From: Isoptericola sp.
GTDB lineage: Bacteria; Actinomycetota; Actinomycetes; Actinomycetales; Cellulomonadaceae
DNA length: 64,000 nucleotides
Assembly (NCBI GenBank): GCA_031180595.1
Contig: JAPSLQ010000001.1
Location: 1-64,000, forward strand
Direction: 5' to 3'
Below, piece after piece: positions 28,511 through 38,181 of the stretch (its first letter is position 1; every line of letters begins with the position of its first letter). Under the pieces are notes generated by a model. The model made no database searches. It saw nothing but the letters and a program-made list of their open reading frames with translations, and was not told where the DNA came from. A program made the position numbers and the translations under genes.

Positions 28511-29680
28511 TTACCGCAGGCCGGTACGGCGCTCGAGCGCGAGCTGGATGAGCTCGTCCACGAGCTCGGGGTAGCTCATACCCGAGGCCTCCCACATGCG
28601 GGGGTACATCGAGAACGGCGTGAAGCCGGGCATCGTGTTGATCTCGTTGACGACGACCTGCTCCTCGGGCGTCACGAACACGTCGACGCGGGAGAGCCCC
28701 TCGGCGCCGACCGCCTCGAAGGTCCGCACCGCGAGGCGGCGCACCTCCTCGGTCACGTGCTCGGGCAGGTCCGCCGGGCACGCGAGCTGCACGTGCGCCT
28801 CGTCGAGGTACTTGGCCTCGAAGTCGTAGAACGCGTGCGAGTCGTGGTCGACGACGATCTCGCCGGGCAGCGACGCACGTGGCGCCGCTCCCCCGCGGCC
28901 GCCGAGCACCGCGCACTCGATCTCGCGCCCGTGGACCGCGGCCTCGACGATGACCTTGGGGTCGTGCTCGCGTGCGGCCTCGACGGCGGCGGGCAGGTCC
29001 GCGAGGTCGTCGACGCGCGTGATGCCGAGCGACGACCCGGCGCGTGCCGGCTTGACGAACAGCGGCAGGCCCAGCGTCTCGACCGTCTGGATGCAGACGC
29101 GCGGGTTGCGCTCCCAGTCCTGCGGCCGGATGACGGTGTACGGGCCGACGGGCAGGCCGTGCCCTGCGAGCACGAGCTTCATGAAGTGCTTGTCCATGCC
29201 GACGGCGGAGGCCAGCACGCCCGCCCCGACGTACCGGACGTCGGCCAGCTCGAGCAGGCCCTGGACCGTCCCGTCCTCGCCGAAGGGGCCGTGCAGGAGC
29301 GGGAAGACGACGTCGACCTCGCCGAGCAGCCCCGGGACGTTCCCGGGCTCGAGGACCCGGAGCGAGCGATCACCCCGCGTGAGCGAGAGCACCACCTCGG
29401 CACCCGTCTCGTCGATCACCTCCGGCAGGACGCCGTCCGTGATCTGCCACCGCTCCGGCTTGTCCTCAGCCACGACCCACCGGCCCTCGCGGGTGATCCC
29501 GACGGGCACGACGTCGTACCGGGAGCGGTCGATCGCGCCCAGCACCCCCGCCGCGGTCGCGGCCGAGATGGCGTGCTCGCCGGACCGGCCGCCGAAGAGG
29601 ATGGCGACCCGCGGCTTGCGCGGAGCGCCGTCGACCGGGTCGGGTACGGCGGGGACGGGAGCGGTGGTGGCGTCGGACAT
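28511..29680 (-). CDS. ddl: D-alanine--D-alanine ligase
   Basis: RVAILFGGRSGEHAIS, LHGPFGEDGTVQG, NEINTMPGFTPFSMYPRMWEASG. Confidence 0.96.
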   Translation of the reverse strand: MSDATTAPVPAVPDPVDGAPRKPRVAILFGGRSGEHAISAATAAGVLGAIDRSRYDVVPVGITREGRWVVAEDKPERWQITDGVLPEVIDETGAEVVLSLTRGDRSLRVLEPGNVPGLLGEVDVVFPLLHGPFGEDGTVQGLLELADVRYVGAGVLASAVGMDKHFMKLVLAGHGLPVGPYTVIRPQDWERNPRVCIQTVETLGLPLFVKPARAGSSLGITRVDDLADLPAAVEAAREHDPKVIVEAAVHGREIECAVLGGRGGAAPRASLPGEIVVDHDSHAFYDFEAKYLDEAHVQLACPADLPEHVTEEVRRLAVRTFEAVGAEGLSRVDVFVTPEEQVVVNEINTMPGFTPFSMYPRMWEASGMSYPELVDELIQLALERRTGLR

Positions 29681-29768
29681 CGGCCCGACCTTATACGACC
29701 GTCGCACGCCCGCGGGCGCCGCCGTCGTGCCCGCCGTGCGCGTCTCGGCGCGGTGGTTGAATCGCACC

Positions 29769-30944
29769 ATGGCCGCCAACCCCGCCACCCTCCCCGACCG
29801 CCAGATCCTCACCGACGACCTCCTGGCCACCATCCGCGGCCGGGCCGCGGACTACGACCGCGACAACGCCTTCTTCACCGAGGATCTCGCCGACCTCGCG
29901 GCCACCGGCTACCTGCGGGCCATGGTGCCCGAGGACCTGGGCGGCGCCGGGCTGACGCTGCGCGAGACGGCGCGCGAGCAGGCCCGTCTCGCCGGAGCCG
30001 CACCCGCCACCGCGCTCGCCGTCAACATGCACCACGTCTGGGTCGCCGTCGCGCGGTACCTCCACGAGCGCGGCGACGACTCGCTCGACTGGCTCCTGCG
30101 CGAGACGGCGCGGGGCGAGGTCTTCGGCTTCGGCTACTCCGAGGCCGGCAACGACCTGGTGCTGCTCGGCTCGCGCACCGAGGCGCGGCCCGACGGCGAG
30201 GGCGGCTACACGTTCCACGGGCGGAAGATCTTCACGTCCAACTCCCCGGGCTGGACCCGGCTGGGCGTCATGGGTCTCGACGCGACCACCGACCCCGACG
30301 ACCCGCGCATCGTGCACGCGTTCGTCACGCGCGACGGCGGCGGCTTCGAGATCCTCGACGACTGGGACACCCTGGGCATGCGGGCCTCGCAGTCGTGCAC
30401 CACGCTGCTCGACGGCGCGCACGCACCCGCCGAACGCGTCATCCGCCGGCTGCAGCCCGGCCCGAGCCTCGACCCCTACGTGCTCGGCATCTTCACGTCG
30501 TTCGAGATCCTGCTCGCCTCGGTCTACACGGGGATCGCGGACCGCGCGCTGGAGCTCGCGGTCGAGGCGGCCGGCAGGCGCACCTCGATGAAGACCGGCA
30601 AGGCGTACTCGCAGGACCCCGACATCCGGTGGCGCATCGCGTCGGCCGCGCTCGCGCTCGACGGCATCTGGCCCCAGCTCGACCAGGTGGCGGGCGAGAT
30701 CGACGCCCTCGTCGACCGTGGGCCCGGCTGGTTCCGCGCGACGGCGGGGCTCAAGGTGCGCGCCACCGAGACGGCGCGGTACGTCGTCGACGAGGCGATC
30801 CGCTGCTCGGGCGGCTCGACCTACTTCAACCGCTCGGAGCTCGGCCGCCTCTACCGCGACGTGCTCGCCGGGATCTTCCACCCGTCCGACGACGAGTCGG
30901 CGCACGCGACCGTCGCCCAGGCGCTGCTGGGGCCGCTCGACTGA
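29769..30944 (+). CDS. Acyl-CoA dehydrogenase family protein
   Basis: MVPEDLGGAGLTLRE; HGRKIFTSNSPG; LGMRASQSCTTLLDG; C-terminal helical domain. Confidence 0.88.
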   Translation: MAANPATLPDRQILTDDLLATIRGRAADYDRDNAFFTEDLADLAATGYLRAMVPEDLGGAGLTLRETAREQARLAGAAPATALAVNMHHVWVAVARYLHERGDDSLDWLLRETARGEVFGFGYSEAGNDLVLLGSRTEARPDGEGGYTFHGRKIFTSNSPGWTRLGVMGLDATTDPDDPRIVHAFVTRDGGGFEILDDWDTLGMRASQSCTTLLDGAHAPAERVIRRLQPGPSLDPYVLGIFTSFEILLASVYTGIADRALELAVEAAGRRTSMKTGKAYSQDPDIRWRIASAALALDGIWPQLDQVAGEIDALVDRGPGWFRATAGLKVRATETARYVVDEAIRCSGGSTYFNRSELGRLYRDVLAGIFHPSDDESAHATVAQALLGPLD

Positions 30945-31005
30945 GAGCCCGAGCCGCCGGCCGTCCCGTGACACCACCGTGACCCGTGACTCGTTCCCAA
31001 CCATT

Positions 31006-31022
31006 AATCTATGGGTTAGATT
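31006..31022. promoter_or_regulatory. AT-rich palindromic operator candidate of the sugar ABC/GH35 operon
   Basis: AATCTA-TGGGT-TAGATT within an AT-rich patch in a high-GC background. Confidence 0.6.
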
Positions 31023-31085
31023 TACCGCCGTCTCAATCCAGCGCCGACGACGTCGTCGGCGCCCGACCGCAGAGAGGCGGAGGAC

Positions 31086-32372
31086 ATGGTGGACATGGCT
31101 CGCAGGAGCAGCCGGGCAGGGGTCGCGGCGATGGCGATCGTCGGCATGGCGGCGCTCACGGCATGCGGCTCCGACAGCAGCGCCCAGGAGGGCGAGGGCG
31201 GCGTCACGACCCTCACGATGACCGTCTGGGGCGGTGACACGGACAAGAAGGCGTACCAGGAGCGCGTCGACATGCTCGAGGCGGCGCACCCCGAGATCAA
31301 GATCGACCTCCAGCTCATCCCGGGCGACCAGTACGAGCAGAAGGTCCAGACGATGATCGCGGGCGGTGACGGCCCGGACATCATGCAGGTCGCCGAGGGC
31401 GTCAACGTCTACTCCTCGAAGGGCCAGATCCTCCCGCTCGACGAGTACATCGCCTCGTCGGGGCTGGACCTCGAGGAGCGCTTCGGGCCTGTCGGCGACC
31501 TCTACTCGTACGAGGACCAGGTGTACGCGATCCCCGACCGGTCGGGCGCGATGGTCGTCTACTACAACAAGGACCTGTTCGACGCGGCGGGCCTCGAGTA
31601 CCCGAACGCCGACTGGACGTGGGAGGACGCGCAGGCCGCGATGGAGGAGCTCACGATCCCGGGCGAGCAGTGGGGCTACGGCGGCGCCGGGTGGTGGGCG
31701 CAGTGGTGGAGCTTCGCGTACCAGAACGGCGGCCAGATCATCGACGACTCGGGCAAGCCCACGGCGAACTCTCCTGAGGTGGTCGAGGCGCTGCAGTGGG
31801 CCAACGACCTCACGCACCGGCACCACGTCGTGCCGACGGCGGCCGAGTACGCCGACATGGGCCCCGACATGGGCGGCGACCCCGCGTTCGCGGCGCAGAA
31901 GGTCGCCATGAACACGACCGGGTTCTGGGCGATCGGCGGCCTGCTCGAGGCCGACTTCAACTGGGACATCGCGCCGATGTGGCGCGGCGAGGAGCAGGCG
32001 GTCACGGCGTTCGGCTCTGGTCTGGCGATCTCGCGCGACAGCGACCACCCGGAGGAGGCGTTCACGGCGATCGACTACCTCACTGACGCCGAGGCGCAGC
32101 AGGTCATCATCGACACCGCGCAGGACGTCCCCGCCAACCTCGAGGTCCAGCAGTCCGACGCCTTCCTCGCCCCCGAGTGGGCCCCCGAGGGCCTCAACAT
32201 GGGTGCCTTCGGCGAGTCGTCGAGCTTCATCTTCCGTGCCCCGTTCATCCCGCAGTGGAACGAGATGCACGCGGCCTTCGACGACAACCTCGGCACGTTC
32301 TGGAACGAGGGCGGCGACGCCAAGACGCAGCTCGACGCGATCCAGACGCAGCTCGAGTCGGTCATCCGGTAG
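31086..32372 (+). CDS. Carbohydrate ABC transporter substrate-binding lipoprotein
   Basis: LTACGSD lipobox; TLTMTVWGGDTDKKAYQERVDMLEAAHPEIKIDLQLIPGDQYEQKVQTMIAGGDGPDIMQV. Confidence 0.93.
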   Translation: MVDMARRSSRAGVAAMAIVGMAALTACGSDSSAQEGEGGVTTLTMTVWGGDTDKKAYQERVDMLEAAHPEIKIDLQLIPGDQYEQKVQTMIAGGDGPDIMQVAEGVNVYSSKGQILPLDEYIASSGLDLEERFGPVGDLYSYEDQVYAIPDRSGAMVVYYNKDLFDAAGLEYPNADWTWEDAQAAMEELTIPGEQWGYGGAGWWAQWWSFAYQNGGQIIDDSGKPTANSPEVVEALQWANDLTHRHHVVPTAAEYADMGPDMGGDPAFAAQKVAMNTTGFWAIGGLLEADFNWDIAPMWRGEEQAVTAFGSGLAISRDSDHPEEAFTAIDYLTDAEAQQVIIDTAQDVPANLEVQQSDAFLAPEWAPEGLNMGAFGESSSFIFRAPFIPQWNEMHAAFDDNLGTFWNEGGDAKTQLDAIQTQLESVIR

Positions 32373-32381
32373 GACGCCGCG

Positions 32382-33356
32382 ATGTCGACGATCGTCGGCG
32401 AGGCCCTCGGTGCGGCGCGGGCGACGAGCCCGCGCCGCGCCGGGCGGCGTCGCCTCCCCCGCCCCAAGCTCTCGCGCCGCGGCAAGGTCGAGGCGTTCTG
32501 GTTCTGGGTGTTCATCTCACCGTGGCTCGTCGGGTTCGTCGGGTTCCTGCTCGGTCCCATGGTCGCCTCGGTGTACATCTCGCTCACGGAGTGGGACTCG
32601 TTCACGCCGGCCGTCTTCGTCGGGCTCGAGAACTACGCACGCGCGCTCACCCAGGACCCGATCTTCTGGAAGGCGCTCGGGAACACCTTCGTCTACGCCC
32701 TGGTCTCCGTACCGCTCGGGCTGGCCGTCGGCGTGTGGCTCGCCAACCTGCTCAACAAGCGGGTCCGTGGCCGCAAGCTCTTCCGGACGCTGATCTACCT
32801 GCCCACGCTCGTGCCGCTGGTCGCGACGGCGATGGTGTTCAAGATGGTGCTCGCGCCGTCGGGCCCGCTCAACGACCTCCTCGGCCTCTTCGGCGTGCAC
32901 GGGCCGAACTGGCTCCTCGACCCGACATGGGTCAAGCCCGCGCTCGTCGTCATGTCCGCCTGGGGTGCCGGCGGCGCGACGGTCCTGCTGCTGTCCGCGA
33001 TGAACGGCATCCCCCGCGAGTTCTACGAGGCCGCGGAGATCGACGGCGCGGGTCCCGTGCGCCAGTTCTGGTCGATCACGTTCCCGCAGATCACCCCGAT
33101 CATCTTCTTCAACCTGATCATGGGCCTCATCGGGGCGTTCCAGATCTTCTCGCAGGTCTACATCCTCACGGCCGGAGGCCCCGACAACGCGAGCCAGATG
33201 GTCGTGCCGCTGCTCTTCCGGGAGGCGTTCTCCTTCTACCACTTCGGGTATGCGTCGGCGATCGCGTGGCTGCTGTTCGTCGTGATCATGGTCTTCACGG
33301 CGATCGCGTTCCGCACGTCCCGGCGATGGGTCTTCTACGAGACGGAGGTGCGGTGA
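32382..33356 (+). CDS. Sugar ABC transporter permease
   Basis: MalF-type permease; EAAEIDGAGPVRQFWSITFPQITP EAA motif. Confidence 0.92.
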   Translation: MSTIVGEALGAARATSPRRAGRRRLPRPKLSRRGKVEAFWFWVFISPWLVGFVGFLLGPMVASVYISLTEWDSFTPAVFVGLENYARALTQDPIFWKALGNTFVYALVSVPLGLAVGVWLANLLNKRVRGRKLFRTLIYLPTLVPLVATAMVFKMVLAPSGPLNDLLGLFGVHGPNWLLDPTWVKPALVVMSAWGAGGATVLLLSAMNGIPREFYEAAEIDGAGPVRQFWSITFPQITPIIFFNLIMGLIGAFQIFSQVYILTAGGPDNASQMVVPLLFREAFSFYHFGYASAIAWLLFVVIMVFTAIAFRTSRRWVFYETEVR

Positions 33357-34297
33357 TGGCAGCCGCGACCCAGGCCCCCACGGCAGGCGGTGCGGTCGGC
33401 GCGGCGCCAGCCCCGCCACGGCACGACGGCGGCGTGCCCGCCCGCACGCTCAAGGCCTTCAAGCCCTCGGCGGCCACCTACGCGGTGCTGCTGGTCGTGT
33501 CGGCGATCTTCTTCGTCCCGTTCGTGCTCATGGTCTCGATCGCCCTGGCGAGCGACCAGACGAGCGCGCAGAACGCGTTCACGATCGTCCCGACCGAGTT
33601 CCGGTGGTCGAACTTCTCCGACGTCTTCACCACGACCGGTCTGCCCGTCGGGCGTTTCGTCCTCAACTCCGTCGTCATCGCGACGCTCTCGGCGGTGGGC
33701 CAGGTGCTCAGCTCGTCGCTCGTGGGCTACGCCTTCGCGCGGCTCCGGGCGCCCGGCAAGGGCGTCATGTTCATGGTCGTGCTCGCCACGATGATGATCC
33801 CCGCGCAGATCACGATGATCCCGCAGTTCCTGCTCTTCAAGGAGCTCGGCTGGGTCAACACGTACCTGCCGCTCATCGTGCCGAGCTTCTTCTCGAACGC
33901 GTTCAACGTGTTCCTCGTGCGGCAGTTCGTCTCGCGCCTGCCGAGCGAGCTCGACGAGGCCGCGCAGGTGGACGGCCTCGGGTACTTCGGGATCTACCGC
34001 CGGATCATCCTGCCGATGATGTGGCCGATCCTGACGGCGATCGCGATCTTCACGCTCACGTTCGCGTGGGGCGACTTCATGGGCCCGCTCATCTACCTCA
34101 ACTCCGAGGAGATGATGCCCCTCGCGCTCGGCCTGCAGTACATGACGTCGACGAGCAACGCCCTCCAGCTGCCGCCGTGGAACCTCGTCATGGTCGGGTC
34201 GATCTTCCTGACCCTGCCGATGATCGCCATCTACTACCTCGGCCAGAAGTACCTCTACGAGATGAACCTCCAGGGTGGAAGCGCAGGTGTGAAGTGA
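33356..34297 (+). CDS. Carbohydrate ABC transporter permease
   Basis: MalG-type; DEAAQVDGLGYFGIYRRIILPMMWP; ATG overlaps previous stop. Confidence 0.92.
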   Translation: MAAATQAPTAGGAVGAAPAPPRHDGGVPARTLKAFKPSAATYAVLLVVSAIFFVPFVLMVSIALASDQTSAQNAFTIVPTEFRWSNFSDVFTTTGLPVGRFVLNSVVIATLSAVGQVLSSSLVGYAFARLRAPGKGVMFMVVLATMMIPAQITMIPQFLLFKELGWVNTYLPLIVPSFFSNAFNVFLVRQFVSRLPSELDEAAQVDGLGYFGIYRRIILPMMWPILTAIAIFTLTFAWGDFMGPLIYLNSEEMMPLALGLQYMTSTSNALQLPPWNLVMVGSIFLTLPMIAIYYLGQKYLYEMNLQGGSAGVK

Positions 34298-36894
34298 CCG
34301 ACCTGACGACCGCGGCCGTCGAGCTCAGGCCCTCCGGGCTCGTGCTCGACGGCCGCGAGGAGGCGCTGCTGTGCGCGTCCCTGTTCTACTTCCGCCTCCC
34401 GCGCGAGGTGTGGGCCTCCCGGCTCGCGCAGGTACGGGCGACCGGGTACCGCGCCGTCGACGTCTACCTGCCGTGGAACTTCCACGAGACGGCGCCGGGC
34501 GTGTGGGACTTCGACGGGCGACGCGACGTCGGCGCGTTCCTCGACCTCGCGCACGAGGCCGGCCTGGCGGTCGTCGCGCGGCCGGGGCCGTACATCTGCT
34601 CGGAGTGGGACGGCGGCGGCCTGCCGGCGTGGCTCGCGCTCGACGACGGTCTCGCGCTCCGGCAGGCCGAGCCCCGGTTCCTGGAGCACGTCCGCCGCTG
34701 GTTCGACCAGGCCGTGCCCCTCCTGGCCGCCCGGCAGTGGGGCCGCGGCGGCAGCGTCGTGGCCGTCCAGCTCGAGAACGAGCTCGACTTCTTCGACACC
34801 CACGACCGCCACGCCTACGTCGCGGCCCTGCGGGACATGGCGCTCGAGCACGGCATCACGGTGCCGCTCGTGGCGTGCGCGGGCCAGGGCGACCTCACCG
34901 GCGCGACGGGCGGCGTCGACGGCGTCGTGCCCGCGTTCAACTTCTACCCCGACGACCGTTCCCGGTTCGTCGAGCCGGAGGTCCGCCGGTACGCCGGGCT
35001 CGTCGCGGAGCAGGGGCTGCCTCTCCTCGTGACGGAGACCAACCGCCGCCACGCGACCTTGCGCCGCCTCCTGGTGAGCGGCGCCACCCTCCTCGCCCCG
35101 TACCTGCAGGCATCGGGCTACGACCTCGGGTACACGCCCTCGGTCGGCAACTGGGGCGACCCCGGCGGCTTCATGTCGCACGACTACGACTTCGGCGGCT
35201 ACCTGTCCCCGGTCGGAGAGCCGCGGCCCGAGACGGCCGACGCGCGCGTGCTCGCGGCGGTCCTCCGCACGCTCGGCCCGGCGATCGCGCGCGCCAGGAC
35301 GACGGCCGCCGACGGCGCCGTCGTGACGGACGTCCCGACGAGCGCCTCCCCGTCGATGCTCGTGCTCGACGGCGGAGGCACGATCGTCGGGATCCCCAAC
35401 CTCGGCCGGGAGCCCGGGCACGCCAGGGTCCCGGGCAACGGCACGGCGCCCGACGTCGTCGTGCCGCTGCCGGCGTCGTCGTGCGTGCTGCTCACCCGTG
35501 ACCTGCCGCTCGACCGCTTCGGCCTGCCCGGGACGCTGCGCCTCGCGTCGGCGGACCTGGTGGGAGCCGGCCCGGACGGCCTCGAGCTCGCCGCCCGCGG
35601 CCCGAGCGTCCTTGCACTCTCGGCCGGTCCGGGCGACGACACGACGCCGGTGCTCGAGCTTGACGCCCCGGTCCCCGGGTCGCCGACCCGGCTGTCCGTG
35701 ACCTCGGGCGGCGCGTCGTGGGCCGTGGTCCTGCGGCATCCCGAGGACCAGCCCGCGCCGGGTGGCGCCGTGCCGCCCGTTCCCGCGAGGCCCGCGGAGG
35801 AGCCCGTCGCCCTCACCGAGGCGGTCCACCTCGAGCTCGAGACCCGCAGCGGCAGGACCGTGGCCCACCCGCTCCCGCCGGCCTCGGAGGAGGTGGGGGT
35901 GTACCGCGGGCGTACCCACTACGCCGCGTCGGTCGCTCACGTCGACGAGCTGCTCGTCGTCGGGGCCGGCGACGTCGTCGAGCTCAGCCTGGACGGCCGG
36001 GCCCTGCCGAGCATCGTCGGCTTCGGCACGGTGGCACGTGTCGGAGCGGCCGGCGCACGCCGACTCGACGCCACGGTCGAGACATGGGGCCACGCCAACT
36101 TCGACGACGCACGGCTGCCGAGCCTACGACTGGGGTCCGTCCGCGGCCTCGGCGCGGTCTGGTCGGTCACCGCCGCGGTCGACGTCGGCGCGCTCTGGAC
36201 CGTGGACGGTGGCGCACAGTGGGCCGGTGACCCGGCACCGGTTCGCACCCTCGGCGGCTGGAGCAGCACACGCGTCGGTCGGCCGGTGACGTACCGGCGT
36301 GCCCTGCCGGTCGACGGGCGCAGCCAGCACGCGCTCCACCTGCTCGGGCTCGTGGGCACGTGCGAGGTGACGGTCGACGGCGTCCCCCGCACCGTCACCG
36401 CGCACGACCCCTGGGTCCTGCTGGCACCCGGCGAGGGTGCCGACGTGACGGTCACCGTGCCGCACGCGCCGGGCGTCCTCGGCGGCGCGGAGCTCCTGCG
36501 CCTCGAACGGGTGAGCGGGTGGGACGTCGAGCCGCAGCCGGACTCGGTCCTGCTCGAGCTGGCCGGGCGGACGGCCGCCGGGCGGCACGTCGACCTGCCC
36601 CTCGAGCTCGCGCCGGGCACCGAGGCATGGCTCGACGTCGCCGTGCCCGGCGGCGGACGCTCGCTGCGGTTCGAGGGCACGCACGCACGGGTCAGTGCCT
36701 TCGCCCACGGGGAGCTGCTCGGCCGAGTCTGGCTCGACGACCCCGCCCGGCCGCGCTTCACCGGGGGTGATTCCGGCCGCCTGTGGCTGCCCCGGGCCTG
36801 GAACTCCGGTACGGTCCGCTTGCTGGTCCGTGCGACCGCCGGGACCGGCCAGCCACGCCTCGAGCGCGTGACCGCCGCGGCGGTGCCGGAGTGA
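34294..36894 (+). CDS. GH35 family beta-galactosidase
   Basis: YFRLPREVWASRLAQVRATGYRAVDVYLPWNFHETAPGVWDFDGRRDV…RPGPYICSEWDGGGLPAWL…QLENEL; GTG start overlaps previous stop. Confidence 0.9.
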   Translation: MTDLTTAAVELRPSGLVLDGREEALLCASLFYFRLPREVWASRLAQVRATGYRAVDVYLPWNFHETAPGVWDFDGRRDVGAFLDLAHEAGLAVVARPGPYICSEWDGGGLPAWLALDDGLALRQAEPRFLEHVRRWFDQAVPLLAARQWGRGGSVVAVQLENELDFFDTHDRHAYVAALRDMALEHGITVPLVACAGQGDLTGATGGVDGVVPAFNFYPDDRSRFVEPEVRRYAGLVAEQGLPLLVTETNRRHATLRRLLVSGATLLAPYLQASGYDLGYTPSVGNWGDPGGFMSHDYDFGGYLSPVGEPRPETADARVLAAVLRTLGPAIARARTTAADGAVVTDVPTSASPSMLVLDGGGTIVGIPNLGREPGHARVPGNGTAPDVVVPLPASSCVLLTRDLPLDRFGLPGTLRLASADLVGAGPDGLELAARGPSVLALSAGPGDDTTPVLELDAPVPGSPTRLSVTSGGASWAVVLRHPEDQPAPGGAVPPVPARPAEEPVALTEAVHLELETRSGRTVAHPLPPASEEVGVYRGRTHYAASVAHVDELLVVGAGDVVELSLDGRALPSIVGFGTVARVGAAGARRLDATVETWGHANFDDARLPSLRLGSVRGLGAVWSVTAAVDVGALWTVDGGAQWAGDPAPVRTLGGWSSTRVGRPVTYRRALPVDGRSQHALHLLGLVGTCEVTVDGVPRTVTAHDPWVLLAPGEGADVTVTVPHAPGVLGGAELLRLERVSGWDVEPQPDSVLLELAGRTAAGRHVDLPLELAPGTEAWLDVAVPGGGRSLRFEGTHARVSAFAHGELLGRVWLDDPARPRFTGGDSGRLWLPRAWNSGTVRLLVRATAGTGQPRLERVTAAAVPE

Positions 36895-36901
36895 GGCAGG
36901 A

Positions 36902-38134
36902 GTGAACGTGGTCGTCGTCAGGCGTACCTCGCGTGACATCCGCAGCGAGTCACGCCTCGAGGTCATGCACGCGCTGCTGTCGGCGGGCGAGGCGAGCCGC
37001 AACGAGCTGGCGCGCGTCACCGGGCTCAGCCCGGCGACGGTCGCCACCGTCGTCAGCGACCTGCTGGCCAACGGCGTCGTGACCGAGGCCAGGCTGACGG
37101 CGGGGCGTGTGGGCCGGCCGACGACGACGCTGCGGCTCAACGGCGACCGAGGCCGCATCGTCGGCGTCGACGTGGCGGAGACGTACGTGCGCGCCGTGGT
37201 GTTCGACGCCGCCCTCGACGAGCTCTCGTCGGCCGAGGTGGCCAAGGACGAGCACCACGGCGAGACGGACTACGTCATCGACGGCATCGTGGACGCCCTG
37301 GACACCGCGCTCGGGCGTGCGGACGCGACGCGCGACGACGTCCTCGGCGTCGGCATCTCGCTCCCCGGGGGCATGCAGCGCCGTTCGGAGGTCTCGGTCG
37401 TGGTGCCCAACGAGGCGTGGCACCACGTCGACCGGCTCCGGCAGCGGATCGGCCTGCCGCTGGTCGTCGACAACCCGCTCAAGGCGATCGCGACGGCGGA
37501 GCTGTGGTTCGGCGCGGGGCGCCGGCTCGCGAGCATGGTCACGGTCAACCTGGGAACCGGCGTCGGGGCCGGCATCGTGCTCGAGGGCAGGATCCTGCGC
37601 GGGGCGACCAACTCGGCGGGCGAGTGGGGCCACAGCCTGCTCGCGCTCGACGGACGTCGCTGCCGTTGCGGGCGTCAGGGGTGCGTCGAGGCGTACGTCG
37701 GCGCCGCGGGCATCCAGCAGACCCTCGCCGAGATCGCCCCGGAGCACCCTCTCGCGGCCGAGCCCATGCAGCGCGAGTTCATCGGCGCGCTGGCCGCGGC
37801 GCTCGAGTCTCCCGAGCCCGACCCCGCCGTGACCGAGACGATCTCCCGTACCGCCCGCTACCTCGGGTCGGCGATCGCCGACCTCGTCGCGGTGGTCAAC
37901 CCCGACATGGTGACGCTGACCGGGTGGACCGCGTGGGCGCTCGGCGGCCACCTCGTCCCGGCCGTCCGCGAGCGCGTGGTCCGGGAGTCGCCCGGCGACT
38001 CCGCGGCGGACCTCGCGCTCGAGGTGTCGACCGTCCGGGGCAACTCCGTGGCGACGGGCATGGCCACGATCGCGCTCGAGCGGTTCCTCGGCGACGTCGG
38101 TCTCCTGACCACACGGGTGCCGACGGCACTCTGA
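36902..38134 (+). CDS. ROK family transcriptional regulator
   Basis: N-terminal HTH NELARVTGLSPATVATVVSDLLANGVV; ROK core GEWGHSLLALDGRRCRCGRQGCVEAYVG. Confidence 0.93.
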   Translation: MNVVVVRRTSRDIRSESRLEVMHALLSAGEASRNELARVTGLSPATVATVVSDLLANGVVTEARLTAGRVGRPTTTLRLNGDRGRIVGVDVAETYVRAVVFDAALDELSSAEVAKDEHHGETDYVIDGIVDALDTALGRADATRDDVLGVGISLPGGMQRRSEVSVVVPNEAWHHVDRLRQRIGLPLVVDNPLKAIATAELWFGAGRRLASMVTVNLGTGVGAGIVLEGRILRGATNSAGEWGHSLLALDGRRCRCGRQGCVEAYVGAAGIQQTLAEIAPEHPLAAEPMQREFIGALAAALESPEPDPAVTETISRTARYLGSAIADLVAVVNPDMVTLTGWTAWALGGHLVPAVRERVVRESPGDSAADLALEVSTVRGNSVATGMATIALERFLGDVGLLTTRVPTAL

Positions 38135-38181
38135 CCGAGACGGCCCGCCGACCCGGCGAGCCGCCGTCGTACGCTGCGCGC

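Noticed and set aside
29691-32270. 859-aa minus-strand ORF opposite acyl-CoA dehydrogenase and SBP
   Set aside because: Antisense artefact; plus-strand genes are well supported.
34294-36894. Second catalytic domain in the GH35 protein's C-terminal half
   Set aside because: No recognisable catalytic motif by eye; likely beta-sandwich accessory domains.
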